Of a DNA stretch of 64,000 nucleotides, positions 11,851 through 23,355 are shown in pieces. Each line of letters opens with the position of its first letter. Position 1 is the first letter of the stretch. Source of the DNA: Dysidea avara (taxonomy: Eukaryota; Porifera; Demospongiae; Dictyoceratida; Dysideidae); contig NC_089285.1 in the NCBI RefSeq assembly GCF_963678975.1, forward strand, positions 6,868,694 to 6,932,693. The letters are read 5' to 3'. Below the pieces are notes generated by a model, which had not been told where the DNA came from, made no database searches, and saw only the letters and a program-made list of their open reading frames with translations. A program made the position numbers and the translations under genes.

Positions 11851-13591
11851 GAATGTTTGCGGAATAACCTATGAAATTCTGAAAAGGAACCTTGCAGTTC
11901 GCTTCTTTTGTAGATATTTGTGTTAATTGTTCACTCAGGGGTGGTCTGGGCCAGTGAAGGTGTGTCTTATACTGTGATGGTATCATACGGAGTCTTCTAC
12001 TGCTGGGATAATCGAGATGCTGAACCCAAATGTACAGTAGCTGTCGCGCTCTGTTACCGGAAATTTTCCAAGTGTTTCGCGCGTATTTTCAAATTTAATT
12101 GCATTCCATCTGCACAGGTACTGAATGCGGCTGTCACAAGACCCTCGCGCTACGCGCGCGGGTCGGCTACGCCAGACTAGTGCAAAACTAAAACTCTTGT
12201 AATGAAAGTTCTACGGAATTCAGCATAATGTTACTGACTTAATATGATTATAAATCACTGTGAGTACAGTAAGATGATCATTTCTGTAGCAAGGATGGAG
12301 TCCATAGGTCTTGAGTGCATGGCCAGATCTATATAGCTATAGCTATGCAGGTCATGCAGCATAGTTATAATCATGCACACCTTTTTGATAGTTAAATTAG
12401 AGCTTATTATTATCTGATCATCTATTTTTATGTGATACTCAGATGCAGTAGCATGCAAGGTCAAATGGTATACTCCCCAGACAAATTTTTACATGCCTTG
12501 AAATCACACCTGCATGGAAAACTATCATACAAAGCTGTGATATTTCCTGGTAGCTAATTTTGTACCAAAGTACCAATTGCAACTTATTCAGTCTCAATCA
12601 TGTCTATCCTGTGCAAGACATTAAAACATAGTGTTACTTCCATGACACAAAATCTCTAAAAATGAAATTTAATTATTTGTGATTTGGAAGAAATTTTGAA
12701 TTTAATTGTTATAATGAGATGCCAATCGGATGATTTACTGGAACTTAAAAATTGACATAGTTATAATGGATTAGATCAACATTTAACAAGAGTAGTAGTC
12801 ACATGTCACTGAATTTAGAGTAATTATCACAATGAGTTTGTCATACTAATATAGATCTGTTCACAAAATTCAAATAGTTGAAAATTTGTCCTGCACTAGG
12901 TCCTGACTTCGAAGTTTTTGAGGTAGAATTTTAGTAGTTTGGAACATTACATGGAATGTATAAGAGTGGCCCACATAGATAGGATATACAAATGTGTACA
13001 TACATTAAACTGTTGTCTTGAAGATTGCTTTTAGGCATATATCTCAACTTTTGATTTTATTTTACATATCCTTACAGTAGTCAGCAGAGCCACTCTTCCC
13101 TACCATCAACTATGGAATTGGAGCAAACCCTTGGTTTCTGCTTTTGATAGTTATTATAATTATTGCTAATACTACCCCCATGCATAAGTATAGGATCAGT
13201 ATTATACATACCAAATAGTACATTGCATATCAAAATGAAAATGCAGATGCTATGTCTAGACTATACCTTTAACCCTGTTGAGTATATATGAGGAAGAAGA
13301 TTTTCAGAAAAAGGCATAATGATTTTACTATAGCATGCAATATGCCAGCATTAAAATTAATTATATTGTTAAATTTACACCAATGCCACATAGCTATAAT
13401 ATGCATAACTTGCATGAAGGAAACTCTCCAATAGAGCAGTCAAATATTCCTATAGAACAGTCAGAAATTGTTTTTATACATAATGTCACTGAAATTAATT
13501 AACAATCACAAAAATGTTTATTTAACTGCACTCAGAGTAGTTGTCAAGTATATTTCACAATATTTTTGTAAAATTATATTAGTTACGAGAG
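11851..13591. other. Mostly unannotated stretch
   Basis: An 86-codon open frame at 11920-12180 has no recognisable domain. A short CpG-rich inverted motif (CGCGCTACGCGCGCGGG) lies near 12149-12170. A diverged pair of CTAATAGAGCAGTCA-type modules lies at about 13430-13470. No gene is supported. Confidence 0.5.
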
Positions 13592-14036
13592 TAGGGACCC
13601 GCCGATTATGCTCATAATTTTACCTATTATGCTATGCTGCACTGCTCAAAAATTTACCTATTATGCTTACATTTATGCTCAGTACTTACCTATTATGCTC
13701 AAATTATGCCCAACTATTTATGCCTCAGTTCTCATGCTCTGCTAATAATTTCCAGTTTATGGATAAATAATAAGTACCTGAAGCGCAAACTTACTTGTCA
13801 AAATGTATATCACAGAAAAGATCGATATACTCTAATAGAACAGTCAGCTATGTGATTGCTCTATTAGAGTTACTGACTGTTTTATTAGAGTATATCGATC
13901 TTTCTGTGATACTTATTTTTATAAGCAAGAATTCATACTGTTACAAAATATTCTACCTATTATGCTAGCATTATGCTCAATGCTTTCAGGTACCTATTAT
14001 GCTCATAATTATGCCAGCATAATCGGCGGGTCCCTA
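13592..14036. mobile_element. hAT-like MITE with TAGGGACCCGCCG ends
   Basis: The inverted ends TAGGGACCCGCCGATTATGC are flanked by a perfect 8-bp duplication, TACGAGAG (13584-13591 and 14037-14044), which indicates the hAT superfamily. Inside are repeated CTATTATGCTCA motifs and a central palindrome (about 13814-13910) made from two inverted GATCGATATACTCTAATAGA modules. It is non-coding. Confidence 0.85.
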
Positions 14037-14500
14037 TACGAGAGCCTTGGTTTTGTGCAATAAATCGCGTTTCGCATGCCGTAATTGATTAAAGTGTTCG
14101 TAATCTAGCATTCGCTGGAAGTTTGTACTTGTACTGAGTAATCATTTCCATAATTCAACACACTTAAAGGTGCTTATGTGCACGAGATTGCAGTATTTGT
14201 TGGATAGCGGAGGAATTTTTGCTAAATCAGGCGAGGCTGGTCTCAGCCAGATGGTTAACAAACTTCAATCCACACCATATTCTGCACACAGGTACTTGAC
14301 TTGGAGGTGATCACTGCAGTAAATGTTGCAGTATTTCCTGCAAGTCTGCTGTGCTCCAGATCACGAAACGTCTTTTTTCGCCGATCGGCGATGCGCGCGA
14401 CGCCACTACCAAATATTAATTAATTATATTAAACTACCTATACTCCAAAGTAAGAGTGGACAGCCTCTCAGCTTGAGAGAGTTTTGGCTAACATTGTAAA
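14037..14500. other. Unannotated stretch
   Basis: I see no supported feature between the hAT-like MITE and the retroelement remnant that follows. Confidence 0.45.
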
Positions 14501-14914
14501 TTGAGACAGCGAAAAATCGATCGAATTCAAGGTATTTCGCGAAAAATCGATCTCTCCGTCAGGAGTACCACTCAGTCTGCTGTCATATCTTCTGCTTCTT
14601 CTCAGGCTGGGGTGGCCGCTGCTGTTGGTGAGATAGCTAAAGACAACCAATACCAGGATATTGTGAATGATAATGGAGGAGATTTTATCCTTCTTGTATG
14701 TGAGACCTTTGGTGTTTGGTCACCATATGCCCTATCAATTTTAGGATCCATAGCTGACAGAACAACTGTTAGAAACGGTTTACCTAGAAAGTTTGCTAGG
14801 CGCCAACTTCTCCAGCAACTATCTGTGACTTTGTGGAGGTACAATGCGAAAATGATACTCCGCCAGTATTCGCTTACTGCTGAAGACGAATTTTCTGACT
14901 TTGACATTGGCTAA
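14501..14914 (+). pseudogene. C-terminal remnant of a retroelement polyprotein
   Basis: This is an open frame of 137 codons. Its middle and end (DFILLVCETFGVWSPYAL, a LPRKFARRQLLQQLSVTLWR stretch, then YNAKMILR) match the pattern I remember from the extreme C-terminus of invertebrate non-LTR retroelements, where a conserved E-T-x-G and an R/K-rich L-x-Q-x-L-S helix end the endonuclease region. No reverse transcriptase lies upstream, so this would be a 5'-truncated copy. The first 40 or so codons look non-homologous. The assignment rests on memory of the motif, not on a search. Confidence 0.5.
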
Positions 14915-15289
14915 GTTAAGTATGTAGGTAGTAATAAGTATATAGTTAGGTAATAAGTAGTAGTATGGTGTAGTTTTCAGTATGTACGTGTGTTATGTCC
15001 ATTATTATTGTTGTTCAGTGCTTATTGGTTTCTCAGACGCTCTCCCCCAGAGTTATCTTCGAGGTTAACAGCCACACTTCTTTACGCAACAGAGCGATGC
15101 TCTTCGTGGTGAACTGGAACATCGAGTTGAACGCACGCCCTTGTGTCTGGGATAGCCTTTGTGGTTAAATGCGAAAATATACTAGCCAGTCTGTACGTTA
15201 CGCGAAAAAGAAGCTGTTTAACTTCTGCGCAATCATCTATTACAGGACTATACGGCGTTAGAAACTCTTCTCTTATTATTAACTCTTGA

Positions 15290-15413
15290 TAATACGCATA
15301 TGGTACGTACCATACGCGTATGTCTATACCGTACGCGTATGGTACGGAAAATCGTACCGTACGCGTGTGGTATGTACCATACGCGTACGGTACAAAATAC
15401 GCATATGGTATAG
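15290..15413. mobile_element. TACGCGTA palindromic mini-element, copy 1
   Basis: About 124 bp is made almost wholly of overlapping palindromes of the type TACCATACGCGTATGGTA, bounded by AATACGCATATGGTA and TACCATATGCGTATT-like ends. The reverse complement of this copy matches 58793-58917 nearly end to end. A rearranged third copy lies at about 63024-63127. It is CpG-rich against an AT-rich background. Confidence 0.8.
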
Positions 15414-16085
15414 AACAGTAGCTAATACTCTTCACTCTATTATTATTATTATTTAATGGGCTTGTAGATGCCAAGGCAAGGTAACTTGCCAGGCTAGGCC
15501 GCAGGCCTTTGAAGGTGCCCATATCTAGATTGCTTCCAAAAATTATCTAAGCGCAGCTTGAAGGTTGCAACTGTTGGTGCTGAAATGATAAAGTCAGGTA
15601 AGGAGTTCCATAATAAATAATACGATTGTAATAGAAATGATATTTAATAATTATACATACGTATTTCAAAATATTCTTGACTCTTGAGTGACAATTCGTC
15701 CTCCTGCTTTCGTACTGTCTGTTGGCCTTCATTATGTCTTGGTTAGTCTGTAAAATAAAACATGAGTAAATGGCTGCCATTCTAAATAATCACTTTCCTC
15801 CTTACATTGAGTGGCTAGAATTGAACTGGCTGGATAATTGAGAAAATATCATAGTGAGACAGCTATAACCTGCTGGCATGTGGTTCATTAGTCAGCTATA
15901 TGTGGCCTCAGTACTGCTACACTGGCTCACTGAGTTCACCTTAGCTGGCTAACTAGCTGGTAATGGGAACTCTTCAGCTTGGTGCCTTCACTTACTTGGA
16001 GTTCTCTTTACCCTTACTGGGTTACTGTTACTTTCCTAGTAATCCGAAATCCCCTTTCAGAGTAAAATATTTTACTCCCCATAGT
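15414..16085. other. Unannotated stretch
   Basis: Short open frames on the minus strand have no recognisable similarity. I see nothing supported. Confidence 0.45.
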
Positions 16086-17572
16086 TAGGGTCCGCAATCC
16101 GAAAAATCAACTTCTACAAATCAATCCCCCTACCATTGTGGGATGTTCATTGTAGTATCCCATTGCTTGATCCACCATGAAACTGGAGGCACGATTGTTG
16201 TCTTCACAGAAATATCATTTTCAGTATCTCACAAGATGCAAGATTTATTTTTAAAATTTCGTGCTCCACACAAAGGACCGGATGAAACTTGCTACTTAGC
16301 CAAATCGTATCCAGAGTTGTTGTAGTTGAAAACTACGCACAGAAATAAGTAAATGGTTAGCTGGGTTCCCGGCACAGGGTTGCTTTCTTTGAAAAAACAG
16401 ACAAGAAATACGAAGTTTCGAATTCAAACTGCCCTACCACCCAGGGCAAGAGAAGCCTACTTTTCCTCATAGTGTTTCGATACGGTTGGGTGCATAGTCT
16501 GTCTATGCTGTTAGTTTGGAAAAGATCTGAGACTTCTCACCATCTGGGTGACGAGCGTCAAAATTTTTTGCAGCATCAAAGAATTGTGTTGCGCTTTCTA
16601 GCCAATTCCAGCGCCTCTGCAACCACAACAATCATCAATTATAAACTAAAACTATGGCAAAAGATGTCCCTGAACGTTTGGTAGCAGCGGTTGTCAATTA
16701 TTATTTCATCCACGGCTTCCACGCCTCGTTCTAAACTATGCATCAAGGGAGGCAGCAAAATCGTCCAAATTTGACTTCACCTCTAACGCTCCACAGCAGC
16801 TTCAAATCTTCACTAGATCACCCTACATCACCATTATGCTGCAAAACATCCCAAACAAACCGAAAAATGCAGAAAATCTTTCATTTTTTTATCCGAGCTG
16901 GGTGGAGCTCCTGGTGAGCTGCTGGTATACTGCATCATATGAAATCACAGAAACACCGACTACTACTACTACCAAAGGTTTTGAACCATCATTTATCATC
17001 ATTCTAAACAAAATTAAGTCACCAGTGTGGCATCAGAAGTACCGGAAAGCACTTTGGTACCATTGAGAAAATCCCTTGAAATGACGTACGAAAATTTTGA
17101 CGTTCTTCACCCAGATGGTGAGAAGTCTCAGATCCTTTCCAAACTAACAGCATAGACAGACTATGCATCCAACCTTATCACATCACTATGAGGAAGAGTT
17201 GGCTTTTCTTGTCTTGGCTGGTAGGGCAGTTTGAATTCGAAAATTCGTGTTTCGTTTTCTGCTTTTTGAGAGAAAGCAACCCTGTACCGGTAACCCAGTG
17301 AATCATTTGCTTATTACTGTGCGTACTTTTTAACTACATTAACTCTAGATAATATCTAACTAAGCAGCAAGTTCTATCCTGTTCTTTGTGTGGAGCCCGA
17401 AATTTTAAAAATAATTTTGTATCTCACGAAGTACTAAAATCGATAGTTCTGTGAAGACAACAACCGTGCCTCCGGTTTCATGGTGGATGTAGCAATGGGA
17501 TACTACAATGAACATCCCACAATGGTAGGGGGATCGATTTGTGAAAGCTGATTTTTCGGATTGCGGACCCTA
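16086..17572. mobile_element. Foldback element with TAGGGTCCGCAA ends (MULE-like)
   Basis: Long inverted arms of about 490 bp begin TAGGGTCCGCAATCCGAAAA (16086 inward and 17572 inward). They can be followed to the pair ACTTCTCACCATCTGGGTGA (about 16532) and its inverse (about 17105). The flanks share a 7-bp CCATAGT (16079-16085, 17573-17579). Long TIRs with a 7-9 bp duplication fit Mutator-like elements, but no transposase is present. Confidence 0.75.
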
Positions 17573-17599
17573 CCATAGTTACTGTTACTCTCATGTTTT

Positions 17600-17690
17600 A
17601 ACAGCGCAGTGTGAAGAAGATGTGAAATCAAAAGTGGCAGCCAAGAAATGGCTTTGATGGTAGGTTAATGACAAAAATTGAAGGATTAAT
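17600..17690. repeat. Single diverged arm of the 3.15-kb palindrome family
   Basis: AAGATGTGAAATCAAAAGTG, AGCCAAGAAATGGCT and ATGGTAGGTTAATG match one arm of 3153-3483 in the same order. The other arm is missing. Confidence 0.65.
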
Positions 17691-17719
17691 TGCACTATAT
17701 GAAAGGATTATAATTGTAC

Positions 17720-18051
17720 CATAGGCGGCGGAAAGGGGGGGGGGGCTAGGGGGCTAAAGCCCCCCCTCAGAATGAAATTATCTTTCTTGGAGTGGGGCTG
17801 AAAACCGTGACAAAGATCGAGATACTCTAATAGAGCAGTCACTCTAATAAAGTAGTCAGTGTGTAGCGAGCTATGTAAGGATTTTTTATGTAGTTTGTCA
17901 GCTAGAAATGGTAGCTGGTGAGGTGGAAAGCTCTTGTGAGTTGGTTGTGACCTTTTTTTTTTTTTTGGTCTCACCTTACCAAACTATAGAAATAAGTCTG
18001 GGTCAGCTCAGCAGAGCCCCCCCCTCATATCAACTACTTCCTCCGCCACTG
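17720..18051. mobile_element. hAT-like MITE (CATAGGCGGCGG family)
   Basis: The ends CATAGGCGGCGGAAAG and CTTCCTCCGCCACTG are flanked by a perfect 8-bp duplication, AATTGTAC (17712-17719, 18052-18059), typical of hAT. The interior carries GATCGAGATACTCTAATAGA at about 17814-17834. It is non-coding. Confidence 0.85.
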
Positions 18052-18230
18052 AATTGTACTATTTAGATGTCCGCACAGTAATACCAATAATAATAATAAT
18101 AGTATTTGGAACGCGGTTTGATTTAACATCTAGTAAAGACTACATACATATCTATGAACTATAGAAAGGCAAGCACTATAAACAGTTATTTACTGCACGT
18201 GCATTTAAATTCTATATATAATATTATGAT

Positions 18231-18640
18231 GCAGGGATCTTTCCGCCATCCAAATACTATATCTATGCAAAGCATAAAACTTTAACGCTTGGCGCGCGCA
18301 GCGCGCCAAGCGCTAAAGTTTTATGCTTTGCATAGATATAGTATTTGGAAGTTGGAATTAATGAATTCCAATTTGCAAAGTTTATATTTTTAAGTGCTTC
18401 CAGCTTTTAATGCGATGGTTACGGTGGTTGCTGTGGCTTATAGGCGATAATTGAAGCCATTGTATACAGACATTACTGTAAGATTTACTCTCTACGATAT
18501 GGTTTCCTTGTGGCTATTGCTTTAAGGAAGCATGCTAAATGTATTATCTACATTATATATCTATATTATACAGGTAGCCCTTGCTAAAGATCGAACTACC
18601 CTAATAGAACAGTCAGTATATTCGTAAATGACCAGTCACT
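18231..18640 (+). repeat. Dispersed repeat carrying a 99-bp hairpin, copy A
   Basis: This is about 400 bp shared in inverse orientation with 39284-39682. Shared landmarks are GCAGGGATC, the hairpin at 18250-18348, GGAATTAATGAATTCC, GCGATGGTTACGGTGGTTGC and GAACTACCCTAATAGAACAG at the far side. The ends are approximate and no TIR pair is obvious. Confidence 0.75.
18250..18348. repeat. 99-bp hairpin, 48-bp arms, copy A
   Basis: The arms start CCAAATACTATATCTATGCA and close on a GC-rich tip, GGCGCGC. They are separated by 3 nt, with one mismatch (AACGCTT opposite AGCGCTT). If transcribed it would form a nearly uninterrupted 48-bp stem. Confidence 0.9.
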
Positions 18641-21600
18641 GAGTTTAATGATTTAACTATAACTTGCATGATCTAATTGTAGAAGTGGTCACTAAATGAG
18701 GTCTCAGTGTACTGTATAGTAGTGACTCCCTAAAGTAACACCCCACCACCCCCCTTCCAAATGGACATCCCCTTAAAACTACACCATAGAAGCATCTTAC
18801 AAAATTTTTATCTACAAGCCTCTATATGATCACAACAAGGCTAGAATTTAAACAACACAGTATATGGTCACCGTATTCTGCCTGTGGGATATACCTTCCA
18901 GCCCTGCATATATATATTTATAATTCTGAATATTTAGCTTCGGTAACAAAGCCTTACTGTGTTCAATATTAAGATTGCCACTAAATTATTTATGCACACG
19001 CAGTATGCCTCAGAACTTGTGAATCTTGTATCAACCAGCTAGGAGCAAGATGACCACATCTTTTGATAATCAATTAATGCTTACGCAGCACAATCACAAG
19101 TTGACCTCATCTCCTTGGCATTGGTGACTGGTAAGAATAAAGAGACACAGAGAAACCCCACTCCATGTAATGATGTACAGATCAGTTGTGTAAGGTCCAC
19201 TTGAAATACACTGACAATCAGTCACCCTATTTACCCAATTGCAACAGTCAAGCATGCATAGTATCCTAATAGAACACTCACCATATAGCTATATAAAGAA
19301 AATAAAGAAATTGAAGTAGTATTTTGGTAGTATGTAGGATACAAGTGATAAAAGTTTCTAGTAAAAGCAAGTGATATTCTTGGGACATTCCTTGGACCAA
19401 GACAAGTCCGTCACCTCATTTGAACACAGTAACTTATTCATTCTGAATTCTGGGATGAAGACCAGCTTGACTTCCATATCGTACAATGGAGACCAAGAAC
19501 AATCCAACAGGTCATTCATTTTTTAACATATATTATTATATTAAAGTAGCTACATGTATAAGTTAGGGACTATGACTTTTTATAAACTATTCACGGATGT
19601 AATTATCACATTGTATGACCAGCTGTTGGTATAATCCATGGACCATACGAACATCCTGAACATCCTTAAATCACTATAGAAGGCAAAATTGTATCTATGA
19701 ATGTGGCAATGATAAGAGGACTTGAAGAGATAGCTGAATGGACAGTACAGAACCCCTGCCGAAGTGCTAATGATGACAAATACTTGCTAATCCAACTCTC
19801 TCTATTCTATTATTTTGTCTACAATAATTGAACTAGGCTCTGTATAAGTATGGGTCACGGCTACTTTTGAGATGATGAGATATGGATTCGAAGCCTGTTA
19901 GGCCTACTAAATTCTAATAAAGATGCAAAGATTAAATGCATTTCTAAAATTATTCTTTTTTTATAACCTAATCCCCTGAGTAGTGGGCCCCAAGTGCACA
20001 GTGTTCTATTGTTATTTTTATAATACCAATCGTCCATTGTTTTCCCAGTTATTTTCGGTCTAAAAGTAGTTCAGTGTCCCAAGTACAGTTTAGGTTACGT
20101 TATGTAGCTAAGGATGTAGAATATTTTGCAGTCAGACCTTCAGTCCTGGCCAATGTAAAGTATACCAACAAACAAATTTTGTTTTCTGGAGGGAGTACAC
20201 AGAAGGTAGAGCCTGTACGAAGTATTTACCCATAGCCCAGGCGCCTAAGTGAAAATCTTAGAGCTAAATCACTTTAAGTGAAAAGGGACAAATATCTCAG
20301 AAGGAGTGTAAAAAAACCAACCAAATCTCCACACCATGCACCCGGGCCCAGAGAATTAATTTGTCTGAAGTACTCTGTATCTTCTGCAATTAGATGCAAT
20401 TGTAAGGTAATGACAGATGGTAAATCATTACCGTCCATTATATGCTTCCATATATATAGTACACCAGAATTAAAGGCAGACGCGTATAGTCCATAGAAAC
20501 ACACTGGGGTGTGTTGTTTAAGTATGAATGGAACCATGCATGCAGTTTGATAAGAAGCATTGATTTCTAAATAGTTCTAACAACAGGTGATAATTTAGAA
20601 TGCCATTTAATGTTTACAAGAATGTAGATATCAGCACTTTTATGCAATTTTTTTTCCGGCCCACCATGTATATACAAACCGTGTTAAACTTTACAAGCTC
20701 CATGTAATAGTATGCACAATGTAACCAAACTACACTCAACATTTGCAATACTAGTTGTAGGAACTCTGTAATTAGAACATGAACAATGAAAATCATAGAT
20801 GCACACACATTTGTAAACGTATTCATATTGTATGTACTTTCACATGATTCATTGATATGCTCTGTGTCGTTCTTACATGATGCTGCAAGCAGGGTAATGT
20901 CGTTCATACACTTGTAATCACAGAACTTAATAAAATGACATTGTTGTGATATTGGACCAGCAATCGTCTTTGAATTATGCATGTACACCTTGCAGTTGGA
21001 TGTTGGCAGTTCATGATTCCCTCCTTAAAACCCCATATATGGCGGACGTCAAATTTATTAAATCACATGTACAGGGGGTCAATATTTATCTAAAGTTTTT
21101 AAAGGTGTGAATAACGTCAATATCACTATTGTATTGTACATATGTATGTATTAATCACACAGCCCTGCATAACCATATTCATGTCATTATAAAGCACACG
21201 TACAGTTTCAATTAAGATCACTCCTGCAGGCATTACTATTAAGGCTGTGGGCTGTCACCATCACAATTATAGTATTTCACTATACGTTATGTTCACTATA
21301 CGTTATGTTCACTATACGTTATATACATACGTTAGTTTGGTACTCCACATATACGTATACTCCATTAAGGTAAATACAGGTATATACTCTCTAATACAAC
21401 ATTCTTACAGATGATGCCACTTTTAATACAATTATCACTAGATGTTAATTTCTGTGACATTCGTTCGGTAACAATCAGTATGTGCATGTGTGTGTGTGTG
21501 TGTGAGTGTGTCTTAATACGTCCTTGTGGTCGCAGTTTGTGGAGGAAGAGTAGACATCGCAACTTTTGTGGAGCTACCAATTTGTCACTGCTTCAGGAGG

Positions 21601-22554
21601 AATCATAGAACTCTGCTATAGCAGTGCACTGTACAGCGGGCAGCTACCAAGTACCAAGTGTCTTAATACGTCCTTGTAACTGCAGACTGCATGCAGTGAG
21701 GAATTGCATGGAGGCTTGTTGATCAGATTATGAATCACATCACTCATGTCACCCTAGCTGAATTAATTCCCACACTTTACTGGCAAATCCATTAGCTGCA
21801 TGTGTTATTGAGTGTATCATCATTACCCTCTGCATTCCACTTTATGTATGTTATGTTGGTGTGGTTTGTGGTCAAGCTGTTAAAACCCCAAACTTTCCAA
21901 AAAAAAATTAATTATATGCCTGTGTATACTGTTCTTTAAAATTCATGTATAGTCATGGCATGCTGCTTTAACATACTACTGTACGTTAATGTTGGACAAG
22001 TTTTGCATACCCCATTAGCAACAATATTCCCTATAGTGTATAGGCAATATTATGCATAAATACATATTCTCACATTCACGAAGGTAGTTTTCACTTTAGC
22101 TCTTCTAGATCTAAACTAGAGTTTGATATCCAAGGATTTGTCATTTCAAATCACTAGCTATAGCCTCCCCCTTAATAGTGAAGATAAACACATTACATAA
22201 CAGAGTGACAGACGTGCACAGATGGATGGTCTGATGTTCATGTAATAAAAAAAGGGGGCACACACTATAACAAAATATCCCATATATATGTGCCTATACC
22301 TTTATTTAATATGCCTCCAACCACTCCAATAAAATCATTCCAATACAATATTTATTTTGTCGCGTTCTACACTGTATATACAATTTGTTATTTTGTCAAT
22401 GTTGGTGAGTTCACAGCAGGGGTTATGCTTTAGCAGTTAGCTATCAACCGTCAATCAATTCACAACACATTTAAATGTAACTGTGACAATAGCTCATCTC
22501 ATATTGCTTAAAATCAGTACACACCCTCCACCCACTCCCACAACAGACTTTAGA
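18641..22554. other. Gene-poor stretch, mostly unannotated
   Basis: I find no supported gene. Three tandem copies of a 16-bp unit, TTCACTATACGTTATG, lie at about 21277-21325. The CAGACCTTCAGTCCTGGCCA module lies at about 20133-20160. A short (TG)n tract lies at about 21488-21503. The phrase GTCTTAATACGTCCTTGT occurs twice, near 21509 and 21660. A 124-codon minus-strand frame at 20988-20614 has no recognisable domain. Confidence 0.5.
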
Positions 22555-22960
22555 GTACACCAGCACTGTCTGGTCACCAGACTATCTAAATAATATCCAG
22601 AGAAGATCAACTAGGTTTACTGTTAACTGCTACTAGATATACGAGTGTGTTACAAGCATCTTACAACAGCTAGATTGCATTTGGCCCATTTTATATTGAA
22701 GAAGAGATAAGATGAAACTGATAATGTTGTACAGAATCATCCATATACTTGCATATAGTCAGCACAATTTACCATTAAACCATAATAACATCTCTCGACA
22801 CCATTCATGCAGATTCATTTAGCCAGCTACCAGGCTATAGACTGATACAAATATTAATATTGATTCTCTCTTTCAACCATTCTTACGTGGAATAGCCAGT
22901 TACCAAATCAAGCGGCAATACTGTATCATAAACATCCCTCCCATTTATAAGAACAGTTTA
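22555..22960 (+). pseudogene. 5'-truncated LINE remnant (C-terminal end)
   Basis: Conceptual translation in shifting frames recovers the order seen at the end of LINE ORF2 proteins: an RRSTRFTVNCY-like stretch near 22595, RRDKMKLIMLYRIIH near 22705, and a WNSQLPNQ-like motif near 22890. Several stops and frameshifts are present. It is an old, dead fragment. Confidence 0.5.
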
Positions 22961-23355
22961 AGCGATAATTAAATTAAATTTGTACTTTTATGCTCAATTC
23001 TAAGTCTTGTACAGTAACTTCTCATTATATAAATGAAATTATACACCATAATGTTGTATAGTTGGGAACCCAGAAGTAATAGGATTTATTGTGGAAACTT
23101 TGTTATGCTCTTCACTAACATTATTTTGAGGTTTAATCCCTACAACAGAATATTGGTATATCACTTCAAGTGTTTTTTTTATGCAAAAAAAAACCTGATA
23201 ACTAGCCTACTATACAGAGATGGAACCATTTATGCAAGCATCAAACATGCAAAATACAAGTGTCAATAACCATAACATGATATATCTTAGCAACAGATAA
23301 ATAGAAATGAAGTAAATAAAGTTAACAATAAAATACAATTGCATGTAAAACTCTC

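Noticed and set aside
11920-12180. 86-codon frame upstream of the LINE
   Set aside because: It has no similarity I recognise and ends in a CpG-rich inverted motif; it is probably incidental.
15082-15522. 146-codon minus-strand frame
   Set aside because: Its centre is the TACGCGTA palindromic mini-element translated by chance (RVWYVPYAY-like repeats).
20614-20988. 124-codon minus-strand frame with a hydrophobic stretch
   Set aside because: No domain or consistent splice context was found.
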